Below, in pieces: positions 26,714-39,678 of a stretch of DNA of 64,000 nucleotides. Both the position numbers and the translations under genes were made by a program. The stretch's first letter is position 1; each line of letters begins with the position of its first letter. Origin of the DNA: Lamellibrachia satsuma. Its lineage: Eukaryota; Annelida; Polychaeta; Sabellida; Siboglinidae. The notes beneath the pieces are model-generated. The model did no database searches. It saw only the letters and a program-made list of their open reading frames with translations, and was not told the DNA's origin. The stretch is from assembly GCA_033239005.1 (NCBI GenBank), contig BSQZ01000038.1, positions 3,342,501-3,406,500 on the forward strand, given 5' to 3'.

Positions 26714-27343
26714 ATTGAACAAGATTGCCACTCAAGGCAAAGGCCCAGATGGCAAGTGGACAAGGAAGCCATTGGCTTATCGAGAGTCCAACAATTTTTA
26801 ATCTATATATAACCCGCCGTCCTGATATATGTGTCAACCTTATTTTTAAACATATAAACCCTGCTAACATTTAAACAATCTGTAGATAATTTGTTCCATT
26901 CATTCATTGTCCTCTGTGAGAACAAGTATTTCCTGATATCCAATCTACACCGATCTTTTGCTAATGCTACCTCGTGTCCTGTAGTTTTACTATCTCTCTT
27001 GAGTGAGAAAACATATTTATATCAATACACACCCATTCAATATCTCAAAAACTTCAATTTGATATCTTAACATCTTTGTCTCAGAGGTTGTTAAACCACA
27101 TTCTTTTAGACGTTCTTTAGAACCATCTCTCAGTTCAGAAATAATTTTAGTTAATCTCTTCTGTATTCATTCAAGCGTATCTATATCCTTGTCATGATGT
27201 GATCTCCAAGCTTGTATACAGTATTCTAAATGAGGTCTAACTATTGCTTTATACTGAGGTATAATTAGCTCTTTTTCCTTATGTGTTATATTTCTCCTAA
27301 TCAACTGAAGAATTTGATCATCCTTTGAAGCAGGCATGGGTTA
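26714..27343 (-). pseudogene. CR1 3' end and C-terminal domain, decayed
   Basis: Starts at the CR1 3' tail (AACAAGATTGCCACTCAAGG, compare AACAAGATTTGCCATCCAAG in other copies), then the UTR block GGCCCAGATGGCAAGTGGAC and the C-terminal domain with many substitutions and frame breaks. It corresponds to roughly 36,714-37,340 of the intact CR1. Confidence 0.88.
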
Positions 27344-27414
27344 ATTTCAATTGTTAATTTGTTAATTGAATTAACTCGATTAAGGTAATTTAATTTAATT
27401 AAATAACTTTTCCA
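27344..27414. other. AT-rich junction between two CR1 segments
   Basis: A 70-bp TTAATT-rich segment joins CR1 parts that are about 1.2 kb apart in the intact element (37,340 and 38,555). Either a deletion filled with foreign sequence or a small insertion plus deletion. Confidence 0.45.
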
Positions 27415-28315
27415 GAAAGGCTAATTTTCTCATGGCTTCTTTTAGATTTTCTCATATCAGTCGTAACTGCATTAAGTGCCTTTTCGTAATTTTTGTAGTC
27501 TTCATCCTTTCTGGTACGCTTATAAACTCTCCACAAAGTTTGATTGTACGTTATTTTTCTAATAGCTTCTTTTGACAAGTGTTTCTTTCTAGACGGTTTT
27601 CCTTGTTTTTTAAGGGAACAAATTGTTCACAGATACTCTCAGTTTCATAGTTTAGGATGTTCCAACATTCATTTGCTGTTTTATTCCTCAGCATGTTATT
27701 ACAATCTAGCATAGCATATATTTTTTATTACGTTTGTGGAAGTTTCTTTCTGTATTTCTTTTTATTTAAATTTTCTGATTTTACTTTGATGTCAAAATTT
27801 ATTTGATGATGATCACTGTTTCCCAATGGCTCATGTATTTTGACATTGTCCACTAATTCATGTTGTGAAGACAAAACTAAATCTAATACATTATCTCTCC
27901 TTGTTGGTTTTAGCACGGGTGAGGAAGCTACCCTGTATTAAAAATAGAAATGGTTGGTCTTTACCCCCCCCACTCTCTAGAGATTTCCAGTGTATGTGTC
28001 CGTGGTTAAAATATCCTATTATGGTACATTCCGCTTTACTAACTTCCTTTATGTGTTATTTTCCTCTATAGTGTTGTGTGTTGCATTTTTGTGTTATCCT
28101 CTTCGCCTATGTTTGGACATCGATAATCTAATCCAATAGTTAATGTTGCATGCCCTGTCACTATATTGCACAAAACAGCTTCATCCTTCCCGTCTTCCTA
28201 TTCGATTTCCCCTAAACATTACGCATCCTGTCAGTCCTAATTCAGCATCTGATACGTCATTGTCATACGTCATATCCCATGGTTCGGTTACACCAGTTAT
28301 GTGAGGGTCTTGTTT
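27415..28315 (-). pseudogene. CR1 endonuclease and linker region, decayed
   Basis: Corresponds to about 38,555-39,510 of the intact CR1: linker, then LKPTRRDNVLDLVLSSQHEL and LGNSDHHQINFDI (27,730-27,910), and the N-terminal endonuclease part ending near 28,315 (TEPWDM... for TESWANI). Substitutions, indels and frame breaks throughout. Probably the same insertion as 26,714-27,343. Confidence 0.85.
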
Positions 28316-29188
<873 letters not shown>

Positions 29189-29545
29189 CACTGGCTTCCT
29201 GTTACTTATCGAAATAATTTTAAAGCTGTCCTCTCTTACATATCGTACTCTATCTACACAAAAAGCACCCTACTTGGCTACTCTCCTGCATGTTTCAAAT
29301 ATCCCTATTCAACCGCACATGATGAATGGTCATATCCATTCCATCAGATCAACAATTTCACAACAACTTATTGTGCCTTATACAAAACTTAACTATTTCT
29401 CTGTCGCTGCATCTAGGGTCTGGAATGAACTCCCCATCACTTTGAAAAAATATATATAATATATGTATAAATATCTTCCAAAAAAAACTCAAGACATATT
29501 TATTTCAAGTTGCATTTCCACCATAAATCTTCGGTTGTCCCTCGT
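29189..29545 (+). pseudogene. LINE C-terminal fragment (L2/CR1-like)
   Basis: The reading [20 protein letters not shown] resembles the LHWLPV..RI.FK.....YK motif, and after a frameshift FSVAASRVWNELPITLKK (29,397-29,455) matches the conserved FSVAAP.LWN.LP..L. motif, followed by a KTYLFQ-like end. Only the extreme C-terminus survives; the (AT)n tract replaces what would precede it. Confidence 0.75.
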
Positions 29546-29635
29546 TCTGATAATGACTTTTGTGCGTCCCTGTTCACGATTATGCTTAATGATTCCGTTT
29601 TGTTGTGCCTCTGAGCTCAGGTTCCTGAGCAGATA

Positions 29636-30240
29636 CTTTTCTTGACGGAGGCAACTTTTAAATATTAATATCTTCCCATAGAATTAAGCTAGAGTCAAAC
29701 TATTTACATTTCTGTACCTTTTGAAGAGTGCTCTATACAATGACACTAATTTGCAGGATATTTAACCAAAAAATTTGTTAAAGTTGTGCATTTAGGAAAT
29801 TGGCTTGAAATCGGCAGAATCTTTTCTTGACTGTGGCGACGTTTAACTATTAATATCTTCCCATATAATTAAGCTACAGGCAAAATGTTTGCATTTCGGA
29901 ACTTCTGGACTTCTAATTAAGTGGCCTTTACAATGATATTACACTTACAGAATATGTAATACATTTTTTTTAAGTTATGCATTTACGAAATTGACTTGAA
30001 ATCGGCAGACACTTTTCTTAACTATGGCGAAATTTAAATATTAATATCTTCCCATAGAATTAAGCTACAGACAAACATTTTGCATTTCTGAACTTCTGAA
30101 AAAGTGGCCTTTACAATGATACTTCACTTGCAGGATATTTAATAAAAAATTTATTAAAGTTATGCATTTTGGAAATTTACTTGAAATCGTCAGAGACTTT
30201 TCTTGATTGTGGCGACCTTTAGACATTAACATAGAATTAA
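29636..30240. repeat. Satellite-like tandem repeat, unit 185-191 bp, about 3.2 copies
   Basis: Unit starts at 29,636, 29,821, 30,012 and 30,197 share CTTTTCTTGA/CTTTTCTTAA, then TAATATCTTCCCATAGAATT, ACAATGATA and CTTGAAATCGGCAGA. The last copy is cut off where the old CR1 copy begins at about 30,241. Confidence 0.88.
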
Positions 30241-31408
30241 GTATATAATATCTACTGGCGATCCATCGCCTATCCACTTAATGATTTCTTCAAAAAACAT
30301 AACATATTTGTTAAGCATGACCTCGCTTTTAGGAATCCATGTTGAGATGGATGTAATAATTTATGACTAATAAGGAATTCCACCATATGGTATTTAATTA
30401 ACTTTTCTCATAATTTACAAATCACTGATGTTGAACTCACTGGTTTGTAATTATCTTACTTATTTCCCAAACCCTTTTTAAATAATGGTATGATGCTTTC
30501 TTCTTTCCAATCAAAAGGAACCTCTTTTAATGAAACGTTGAACACTCAAGTGGTATACTAATTTGTTCTACTGTTTCTATTAGTAGTTTTGGAGGAATTC
30601 CATCCACTCCAGGTGATTTATTATCCTTCATTGCCTTTATTTTCTTAGCTACCATTTCTGGAGTTACAATTAATGGTCCTAAATAGTCAGATTTAGCCTC
30701 CTGAAATTTAGCACGTGGAACTGGTAATGAACAAATATCATCTCTGGTAAACTGAAGTAACCATTTAGGTCTTCTGCCATTAAAAACCCCTGTGATATTA
30801 TATTTCCAGCACATTGTCTTGTACGTTTTGTTTACCCCTGACATAGCATAAAAGCTCTTGCTGTCATTGTTATGTTACATGCTAGTTTTTGCTTATAGCT
30901 TCTTTTAGATTGTCTAATTTCAGTTTAGCTGCATTAAGTGCCTCTTTGTAATTTGCATATTCTTCATTCTTTCTGGTACGCCTATAAACACTACACATAG
31001 TTTGCTTGAACACTATTTTCCTAGTAGCTCCTTTTGACAAGTGTTTCTTTCTAGACCGTTTTCCTTGTTTTCTCAATTTCATATTTTAGAATATTTCAAT
31101 ATTCAATTGCGGTCTTATTCATCAACATGTAATTCCAATCTAGCTTTACTAAGTATTTTCTCACATCTTTACAGTTACCTTTCTGGACGTTTCTCCTGTA
31201 CGTTTTTTTTTACTTTCTGATTTTACATTGATGTATTTGATTATGGTCATTGTTACCCAATGGTTCATGTATTTTTACATTGTCAACTAATTCTCTTTGT
31301 GATGACAAACCTATACCTAATACATTATCTCCTCTGGTTGGTTCTAGCACGTGCTGAGTAAGGACGTTATCCTGAATTAAAAATATTTTTTTTGATTCTC
31401 ACCCCTTG
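30241..31408 (-). pseudogene. Old CR1 copy, part 1 (RT N-terminal region, linker, endonuclease C-terminus)
   Basis: Corresponds to about 37,875-39,110 of the intact CR1, with internal gaps. Surviving readings include KIKAMKDNKSPGVDGIPPKL (about 30,590-30,660) and KHLSKGATRKI. Frameshifts and stops show decay. The copy continues beyond a DNA-transposon insertion at 32,322 and beyond the gypsy element at 42,433. Confidence 0.88.
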
Positions 31409-31410
31409 TA

Positions 31411-32319
31411 GGGGAAGGCAGTGTTAGTTGAGCCACTGGGTTAGTTGAGCCATCCATGTTTTCCAGGAAACTACAGCAGCGACAGTTACATGGAATCACC
31501 CAGTGATTGAACATGTTAATCGAACACGATTGACATATAATAGGTTAGGTTTGTCATAATTGTCAGAACATGTGAGCTAAACGTATATTTTTTTTATGTT
31601 TTTTCGAAACTTTTAGAAATTGTGATTAATGTCTGCTGGTGTGTAAACTATCAACGCACATGACCAGACTTTATTGTTTGTGCCACTTACAACTTGTTGA
31701 ACTATGCGCAGAGAAGAAGATTATTTACATCACTCCACGCATTAATGAGAAGTTCATTAAATAAGCTAATTGTCAAAACGAAGCTAGTTGAGCCACCCAA
31801 GACCAAAGGAAGGTTTAGTTGAGCAGCGGTCAGAGTATTCTTTACCCCAAAATACTTCAAGGAATTCATTTTTCTGAGCAAATTGTGACATCAGATACCA
31901 GCTACAAGGCAACATAATAGCAGTTAGTTACACTGGTTGCGATTTACCTATATTTTGACTTATTAATTAAACGTGTAGACTTGTCAGAGAGTGTAGTACC
32001 CATTGGGTAGATGTGTTGGCCGAGTTGTTACGAATTGTTTGTTCAAGGACTACGTAAATTATACAAATAAAGCATTTATGCAACTTACGCTACAATGTGG
32101 CACAACTTACCCCTCATAAAATTAGAGCCAGCTTACCAACCCTATTTGAATCAGCTAGATATAATTATCTATGCATGCTAGATATATTATCTTAATTGGT
32201 ATAAAATTATCTTCTAATAATCATAGTTTATTTGAGTAAAACAATTTTGACTTGTGAATATGATTGCGCCATATACATCAAAAAGAATGAAAAATGGCTC
32301 ATCTAACACTGCCGTCCCC
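31411..32319. mobile_element. 909-bp non-autonomous DNA element with TA target duplication
   Basis: Terminal inverted repeats: left GGGGAAGGCAGTGTTAGTTG then AGCCA; right end, read inward on the other strand, GGGGACGGCAGTGTTAGATG then AGCCA. Flanked by TA at 31,409-31,410 and 32,320-32,321. The insertion splits the old CR1 copy, so the boundaries can be checked against the uninterrupted CR1 near 39,115. The motif TTAGTTGAGC(C)A recurs in the interior (about 31,440, 31,788 and 31,818). No transposase is visible. TA duplication is compatible with Tc1/mariner-type integration, but the terminal sequence is not one I can assign. Confidence 0.85.
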
Positions 32320-32321
32320 TA

Positions 32322-32637
32322 CTCTCTAGAGATGTCCATTGTATGTGTTCATGGTTAAAATATCCCATTATGATACATTCCCCTTTACTAACTTCCTTTA
32401 TAGCATTTTGTATTTTTGTGTTATCCTTTTTCTGTTTGGACTTCGGTAAACTAATAAACTAACCTATCTTCCCCTTCTTCCTACTCGATCTCTCCTAAAC
32501 TTTACGTATCCTGTCAGTCCTAATTCAGCATCTGTATTATAGGGTCTATGTTGGCCCATGATTCAGTTATACCAATTATGTGATGGTCAGTACTTTCTAC
32601 CATAATCTTTAAATCGTTTTTCTTATTTGCTGTATCG
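32322..32637 (-). pseudogene. Old CR1 copy, part 2 (endonuclease N-terminal region)
   Basis: Continues the copy of 30,241-31,408 and corresponds to about 39,130-39,545 of the intact CR1. It ends at the gypsy LTR boundary (32,638). Confidence 0.9.
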
Positions 32638-32816
32638 TGTAATTACATTAGTAAAACACGTATTTAATAACCACTTTTATTATATTAGAATCAGTGATTG
32701 AGATACAATCGGGCACGTCCAGCAGCATCGTGTCGGTGTCCTCCTTCGAAAGTGCGTCCCGCTAAAATGCTTGTATAGTGTTCAACTAATAGAGGGCGGC
32801 ACCGGCTAACATGACA
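32638..32816 (-). repeat. Ty3/gypsy 3' LTR (179 bp)
   Basis: On the minus strand it starts TGTCATGTTAGCCGGTGCCG and ends GTAATTACA, giving TG...CA ends. It matches 42,242-42,432 with about six or seven substitutions and one 12-bp indel. A polypurine tract (AAGAAAGGAGA on the minus strand, 32,817-32,827) directly precedes it, as expected. Confidence 0.93.
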
Positions 32817-33056
32817 TCTCCTTTCTTAAGTCTAAACAGCTTTACTGTACGGTGAAACGTTGCGCTTATGATCAACAATACAATGACTAAATTATGTGCA
32901 ACGGCTCAACAATGCCAAACTCTGAAAACACAACTTTCTTAAATGCTAAAGCATTATGAACACGATAGGGGATTATTATGCCAGTTGCACTAGGTATTGC
33001 GAATACGATAGGGGATTATTATGCCCCGTGCGCTCTGAGTTGTTGCAGGCTACATT

Positions 33057-34066
33057 TCACTGATGAGACGGTTGACTGGTCTCGAAGCACGTGAAGAGCG
33101 TTTTGTCTGCTGACATCTCACGAGAGACTCCTTCGGGGATGTCTTCAACGAACGTTCTCTCGCTGTGTAGAACAGGTGGCGTTAGCACCATCGTCGTCGC
33201 GTCATCTGCTGGTGCTTCTGTTTCAGGGTACGCCAATGCGTTCGACGCTGTCGTGGCCATTTGTGCCGGCCTTTCCGGTATCGCCTGTAGGTGTTTCCTC
33301 TTTCTCCTCAGCACAGCGCCTTGGTCTGTCTCCACAAGATATGACATTGGGGTGTTGCACTGTTGTTGCACCATTCCTGTTGTTCTCCACATCTTTTCTC
33401 CATCCCCTTTGACTCGGACGTAATCACCCTGTTGCAGGTTTGACAAAGGACGTGCTCCCCTGAGCTTATTGAAGTTCCGTTGATAAGTTGCTTTGTATCG
33501 CGCGTCAGGGTGACTCTTCGGGTACAAGTTTCTCTGGAGACATGGCAGTAGCGTCTTCTTCTCTTGTTGCGTCATCATCATGGCGGGACTTCTCCCGGTT
33601 GCTGCTACCGGCGTCGCTCGATACGTCATCAGCCCCAGGGATGGATCGTCCTGAACGAGGATCTTCTTTGCGATTTCGACTGCCCGTTCAGCTTCGCCGT
33701 TCGACTGGGGGAAGCCCGGACTGCCTGTTATGTTACGTGTTGAAATGTGTAGTCATTAGTGAGCTGTCTAAACTCGTCCGACGAGAATAGAGGTCCGTTG
33801 TCTGTTGTTATTTTGTCACACAGTCCACATCGAGCGAACATGTCCTTGAACTGCAGGGTCACAGCTCGACTAGTAGTCGTTGTCACATGGGAGATTTCCA
33901 GGTATCTCGAGTAATAGTCGATGACGACAAGATATTTCTTGCCTTTCAGCTCACATAGGTCTGCTGCTAAATGTGACCACGCACGATCAGGGAGTGGTGT
34001 CGTCACTAGTAGCTCGCTGCGTTGAGTAGAGCGTCCGATTTGGCAGTGGCTGAAGTTCTCCACCAT
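33057..34066 (-). pseudogene. Gypsy integrase (core and C-terminal domain), frameshifted
   Basis: The core segment 34,066-33,728 contains HLAADLCELKGKKYLVVIDY (first Asp) and ITTDNGPLFSSDEF (second Asp). After a frameshift near 33,730 the next frame carries SPGFPQSNGEAERAVEIAKK (catalytic Glu), then YRATPVAATGRSP and the C-terminal ARPLSNLQQGDYVRVK...GEKMW...LVETDQGAVLRRKRKHLQ typical of metazoan gypsy integrases. The order and three acidic residues are preserved, but the frame break prevents an intact product. Confidence 0.9.
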
Positions 34067-34079
34067 TGTAGTTATCTCA

Positions 34080-34265
34080 CCACTCAGCCCTGGCCACTAG
34101 ACTGATATTTTCGCTCTCTCTCGACTTTTGACGACCCCCGGATGTCCGTCGTGTATCCGACTGAGGATTCCCTGTCGCATGGATCTTGGCACAACGATGC
34201 GGTCGTCATACACAAAGCAAGTCTTCTGCGATCGATAGACGATGACAGGCTTGAAACAGTGGTTC
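34080..34265 (-). pseudogene. Gypsy integrase HHCC zinc-binding motif
   Basis: The reading contains SRIHDGHPGVVKSRERAKIS and, after a stop, WPGLSGEITTMVENFSHCQI, matching the H-x3-H...C-x2-C region. The first cysteine is replaced by Ser (NFSHC for ..C..C), and a stop lies between the two halves. Confidence 0.75.
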
Positions 34266-34391
34266 TAGCCCCAACGGAATGTCTTGGGTATATCTAGGCC
34301 ACCCCTGCTGCGTGAATTGAATGGCCATCTGCAGCTGTTCGTCGTCTGTTGTAGCCCGTCTTAGTTGGTCCAGCTTACTCGATGACGCTGA

Positions 34392-35984
<1,593 letters not shown>

Positions 35985-35985
<1 letters not shown>

Positions 35986-36287
35986 CAGCTCTGCGATATC
36001 TCTCGGATCTCGATGAAGCCCAATGCAGATGCGTCTGTTCTACCGAGAAGGTTGCTACCGTCAATGACATAGACATCGATGACATACTCTCGATCCTTTG
36101 ATCTCGTTGTCGTTTGGAATTTTCCGTAGCACGTTATTTCTCCTCCAGCACCGGCTAATGTGTCTGACGTTGGCCTCATGTCTGGTGGTTTTACCATTGA
36201 CTTGTACGTTTTGACATCTAGTGTCGTGACATCAGCGTCTGATTCTATCTTGAACGACACGCTCGACGCTCCGATTTGAAGCGACAC
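35985..36287 (-). pseudogene. Gypsy protease, active site degraded
   Basis: The reading SVSFKIESDADVTTLDVKTY occupies the position of the aspartic protease active site (usual form F.(L/I)DTGA(D/E)V); the DTGA core reads ESDA here, so the catalytic Asp-Thr-Gly is lost. VIDGSNLLGRTDASALGFIE matches the second conserved block (LLG...). Confidence 0.8.
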
Positions 36288-36339
36288 ATACCACGGTTCT
36301 TCCTTCTGCCCTTTGGTTACAGATCCAAGAAAGTAGTTG

Positions 36340-36600
36340 TGTTTGTGGTTTAGTGGATGTAACTTCCTTCACGTTTCTTGTCCGGCACATTTGTTGGAAA
36401 TGTCCGATTTTGTCACATTTTCGGTCACGAGCAGGACACCCGTCGTCTGGTTTGTGCGATCGACCACATCGACCACAGGCTGCTGCACGACCCTATCTAC
36501 GCCAGTCACGTCTTGGCTCGGTTGCGGGACTAGCTGTTTTGTAGCCCAGGTTGCTTTTATGAGACATGTTCCTGAACCTTGACGTCACCTCGTCGACGTC
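36340..36600 (-). pseudogene. Gypsy gag zinc knuckle
   Basis: A CCHC-like segment reads ACGRCGRSHKPDDGCPARDR followed by KCDKIGHFQQMC, the double knuckle seen before the protease in many metazoan gypsy elements. A stop codon precedes the first knuckle. Confidence 0.8.
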
Positions 36601-36710
36601 TGCCGATTATTTGACATTTAGTTGACATTTGACCTGTTCATATTGCCTGGCAGTAGTGACAGCGTCATGCAATGTTAGTTCATTTCCCTTTAAGCGAAGG
36701 GATCGAGACA
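36601..36710 (-). pseudogene. Gypsy gag, part resuming after the CR1 insertion
   Basis: The minus strand encodes LKGNELTLHDAVTTARQYEQ, the standard gag motif (LTL..A...AR..E) immediately following the CR1 3' tail at 36,711. It continues the gag reading that breaks off at 41,652. Confidence 0.88.
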
Positions 36711-36801
36711 AGATTTAACAAGATTTGCCATCCAAGCCAAAGGCCCAGATGGCAAGTGGACAAGGAAGCCATTGGCTTATCGAGAGTCCAACAATGTTCA
36801 C

Positions 36802-39516
36802 CTACTTATAACCCGCCCTCCTGATATATGTGTCAACCTTGTTTTTAAACATATTCACGCTGCTAGCAGTTACACAATCTGTAGACAGTTTGTTCCATTC
36901 ATTTACTGTCCTCTGTGAGAACGAGTGCTTCCTGATGTCCAATTTACATTGATCCTTTACTAATTTTACCTCATGTCCTCTAGTTCTGCTATCCTTCTTG
37001 AGTGAGAAAAACATATTTCTATCAATATTTTCATACCCATTCAATATCTTAAAAACTTCAATCTGATCTCCTCTTAACCTTCTTGTCTCTAGAGTTGTTA
37101 AACCACATTCTTTCAGGCGTTCTTCATAACTAAGGTCTCTAAGTTCTGGAATCATTTTAGTTGCTCTCCTTTGTATGCGTTCAAGCGTATCTATATCCTT
37201 CTTACGATATGGTCTCCATGCTTGTATACAGTATTCTAAATGAGGTCTAACTATTGCTTTATAAAGAGGTATAATTAACTTTTTTCCCTTGTATGTTATG
37301 TTTCTTCTAATCAATCCAAGAATTTGATTACCCTTTGAAGCTGCAATACCACACTGCTCTGAAACTTTCATATCAGCGCTTATTGTAACTCCTAAGTCCT
37401 TTTCTTTTACAGTAGTACCAAGAACAGTAGCTCCCATTTTATAGTTTACATTCAAGTTCCCATGTCCTGTATGTAGGCATTTACATTTCCCAAAATTGAA
37501 CAGCATGTGCCATTTCTCAGACCATTTCACTAATCTGTCTAGATCGTTTTGTAAATGTTGTTTATCACCATCAGTATTAACCTTTCTAAACAGTTTTGTG
37601 TCGTCCGCAAATTTCAGTACGTTACTTGTTATACTCTCGTCCAAGTCATTGATATAAATTAAGAATAATATAGGTCCTAATACTGATCCTTGAGGTACCC
37701 CACTCAAAACCGATTTCCAATTTGAAACTTCGCCATCTACTACAACTCGTTGTCTTCTGTCAGTCAGCCATTGTTCTATCCAGTCAGTTATGCTATCCCC
37801 GATACCATGGGCTTTTAATTTAAGTAGCAATCTTTGATGTGGCACTTTGTCAAAAGCTTTCTGAAAATCTAAGTAGATAATATCTACTGGCGATCCCTCG
37901 TCTATCCACTTAGTGATTTCTTCCAAAAAACATAACACATTTGTTAAGCATGACCTCGCTTTAAGGAATCCATGTTGAGATGAATTTAATAATTTATGCT
38001 TAACGAGGAAGTCCACCATATGGTCTTTAATTAACCTTTCTAATAATTTACAAATCACTGACGTTAAACTCACTGGTCTGTAATTCTCAGACTTGTTTCT
38101 CGAACCCTTTTTAAATAATGGTATGATGTTTGCTTCTTTCCATTCAAACGGAACAACTCCCTCTTTTAATGACAAGTTGAATACTCTTGCAAGTGGTATA
38201 CTGATTTGATCTACTGTTTCCATTAGTAATTTTGGAGGAATCCCATCCACTCCCGGTGATTTGTTATCCTTCATTGCCTTTATTTTCCTAGCTACCAATT
38301 CTGGAGTTACAACTAACGGTCCTAAATAGTCAGATTTAGTCCCCTGAAATTTAGCATCAGCAACTGGTAATGAACTAATATCTTCTTTTGTAAACACTGA
38401 ACTGAAGTAACCATTTAGGTCTTCCGCCATTAAAAACCCCTGTGATATTATATTTCCAGCACTGTCTTCTAGAGGTCCAACCTTGTCTTGTACGTTTTGT
38501 TTACTCCTGACATATGCATAAAAACTCTTGCTGTCAGTTTTTATGTTACATGCCAGTTTTTGCTCATAGCTTCTTTTAGATTGTCTGATTTCAGTTGTAG
38601 CTGCATTAAGTGCCTCTTTGTATTTTGCATAGTCTTCTTCCTTTCTGGTACGCCTATAAACCCTCCACATAGTTTGTTTTAGCATTATTTTTCTAATTGC
38701 CTCTTTTGACACGTGTTTCTTTCTACACCGTTTTCCTTGTTTTCGGAAGGGAACAAATTTATCAATGATACTCTCAATTTCATATTTTAGAATATTCCAA
38801 CATTCAATTGCAGTCTTATTCATCAGCATGTTATTCCAATTTAGCTGTGCTAAGTATTTTCTCATATCTTTGTAGTTACCTTTGTGGAAGTTTCTCTTGT
38901 ACGTTTTCTTATTTTTACTTTCTGATTTTACATTGATGTCAAAATGTATTTGATTATGGTCACTATTACCCAATGGTTCAAATATTTTTACATTGTCCAC
39001 TAATTCTTTTTGTGATGACAAAACTATATCTAATACATTTTCTCCCCTGGTTGGTTCTAGTACGTGCTGAGTAAGAAAGCTATCCTGGATTAAACATAGA
39101 AATTGTTGATCCTCAATCCCTGTGCTCTCTAGAGAATTCCATTGTATGTGTCCATGGTTAAAATCTCCCATTATGATACATTCCCCTTTACTAACTTCCT
39201 TTATAGCGTTTTTTATTTTTGTGTTGTCCTCTTCATTTATGTTTGGACTTCGGTAAACTAATCCAACAGTTAATTTTGAATTTCCTGAAACAATTTTGCA
39301 CCAAACAGCTTCATCGCAATCTGCTTCCCTTTCTAGTTTTATTTCATAAGCCTGAATAGAATCTTTAACATATAAAATAACTCCCCCGCCCCTTCTTCCT
39401 ATTCGATCTTTCCTAAACATTACGTATCCTGTCAGTCCTAATTCAGCATCTGTTATATCTATGTTGGCCCATGATTCAGTTATACCAATTATGTGAGGGT
39501 CAATATCTTCTACCAT
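36802..39516 (-). CDS. CR1 ORF2: endonuclease and reverse transcriptase (904 residues from first Met)
   Basis: Apurinic endonuclease motifs: ITESW (about residue 15), GGGVILYV, LVYRSPN, IMGDFNHGHIQWNS and LGNSDHNQIHFD. RT motifs: SPGVDGIPPKLL, ANIIPLFKKG, NYRPVSLTSV, QHGFLKARSCLTN, YLDFQKAFDKVPHQ, GVPQGSVLGPILFLIYINDL, LKFADDTKLF. C-terminal: RPHLEYCIQAWRPY and SQRTVNEWNKLS. All catalytic residues I can check are present and the frame is uninterrupted. The frame is open further upstream to a TAG near 39,665 and encodes CVCLNARSIVNKKNELNI before the first Met; this is the usual N-terminal strand of the endonuclease, so the true start probably lies upstream of the first AUG. Confidence 0.95.
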   Translation of the reverse strand: MVEDIDPHIIGITESWANIDITDAELGLTGYVMFRKDRIGRRGGGVILYVKDSIQAYEIKLEREADCDEAVWCKIVSGNSKLTVGLVYRSPNINEEDNTKIKNAIKEVSKGECIIMGDFNHGHIQWNSLESTGIEDQQFLCLIQDSFLTQHVLEPTRGENVLDIVLSSQKELVDNVKIFEPLGNSDHNQIHFDINVKSESKNKKTYKRNFHKGNYKDMRKYLAQLNWNNMLMNKTAIECWNILKYEIESIIDKFVPFRKQGKRCRKKHVSKEAIRKIMLKQTMWRVYRRTRKEEDYAKYKEALNAATTEIRQSKRSYEQKLACNIKTDSKSFYAYVRSKQNVQDKVGPLEDSAGNIISQGFLMAEDLNGYFSSVFTKEDISSLPVADAKFQGTKSDYLGPLVVTPELVARKIKAMKDNKSPGVDGIPPKLLMETVDQISIPLARVFNLSLKEGVVPFEWKEANIIPLFKKGSRNKSENYRPVSLTSVICKLLERLIKDHMVDFLVKHKLLNSSQHGFLKARSCLTNVLCFLEEITKWIDEGSPVDIIYLDFQKAFDKVPHQRLLLKLKAHGIGDSITDWIEQWLTDRRQRVVVDGEVSNWKSVLSGVPQGSVLGPILFLIYINDLDESITSNVLKFADDTKLFRKVNTDGDKQHLQNDLDRLVKWSEKWHMLFNFGKCKCLHTGHGNLNVNYKMGATVLGTTVKEKDLGVTISADMKVSEQCGIAASKGNQILGLIRRNITYKGKKLIIPLYKAIVRPHLEYCIQAWRPYRKKDIDTLERIQRRATKMIPELRDLSYEERLKECGLTTLETRRLRGDQIEVFKILNGYENIDRNMFFSLKKDSRTRGHEVKLVKDQCKLDIRKHSFSQRTVNEWNKLSTDCVTASSVNMFKNKVDTYIRRAGYK

Positions 39517-39678
39517 AATGTTTAATTCGTTTTTCTTATTTACTATGCTCCTTGCATTTAAACATACGCATCTATAACCTTTTTTCAGAGATGTTTTTCG
39601 GATGATTTGATATTGGTTTATCTGTGCTAGTGGTCTCTTGTTCTGCTTGAGACACCTCTAGGTAACCCCCCTTCACTT

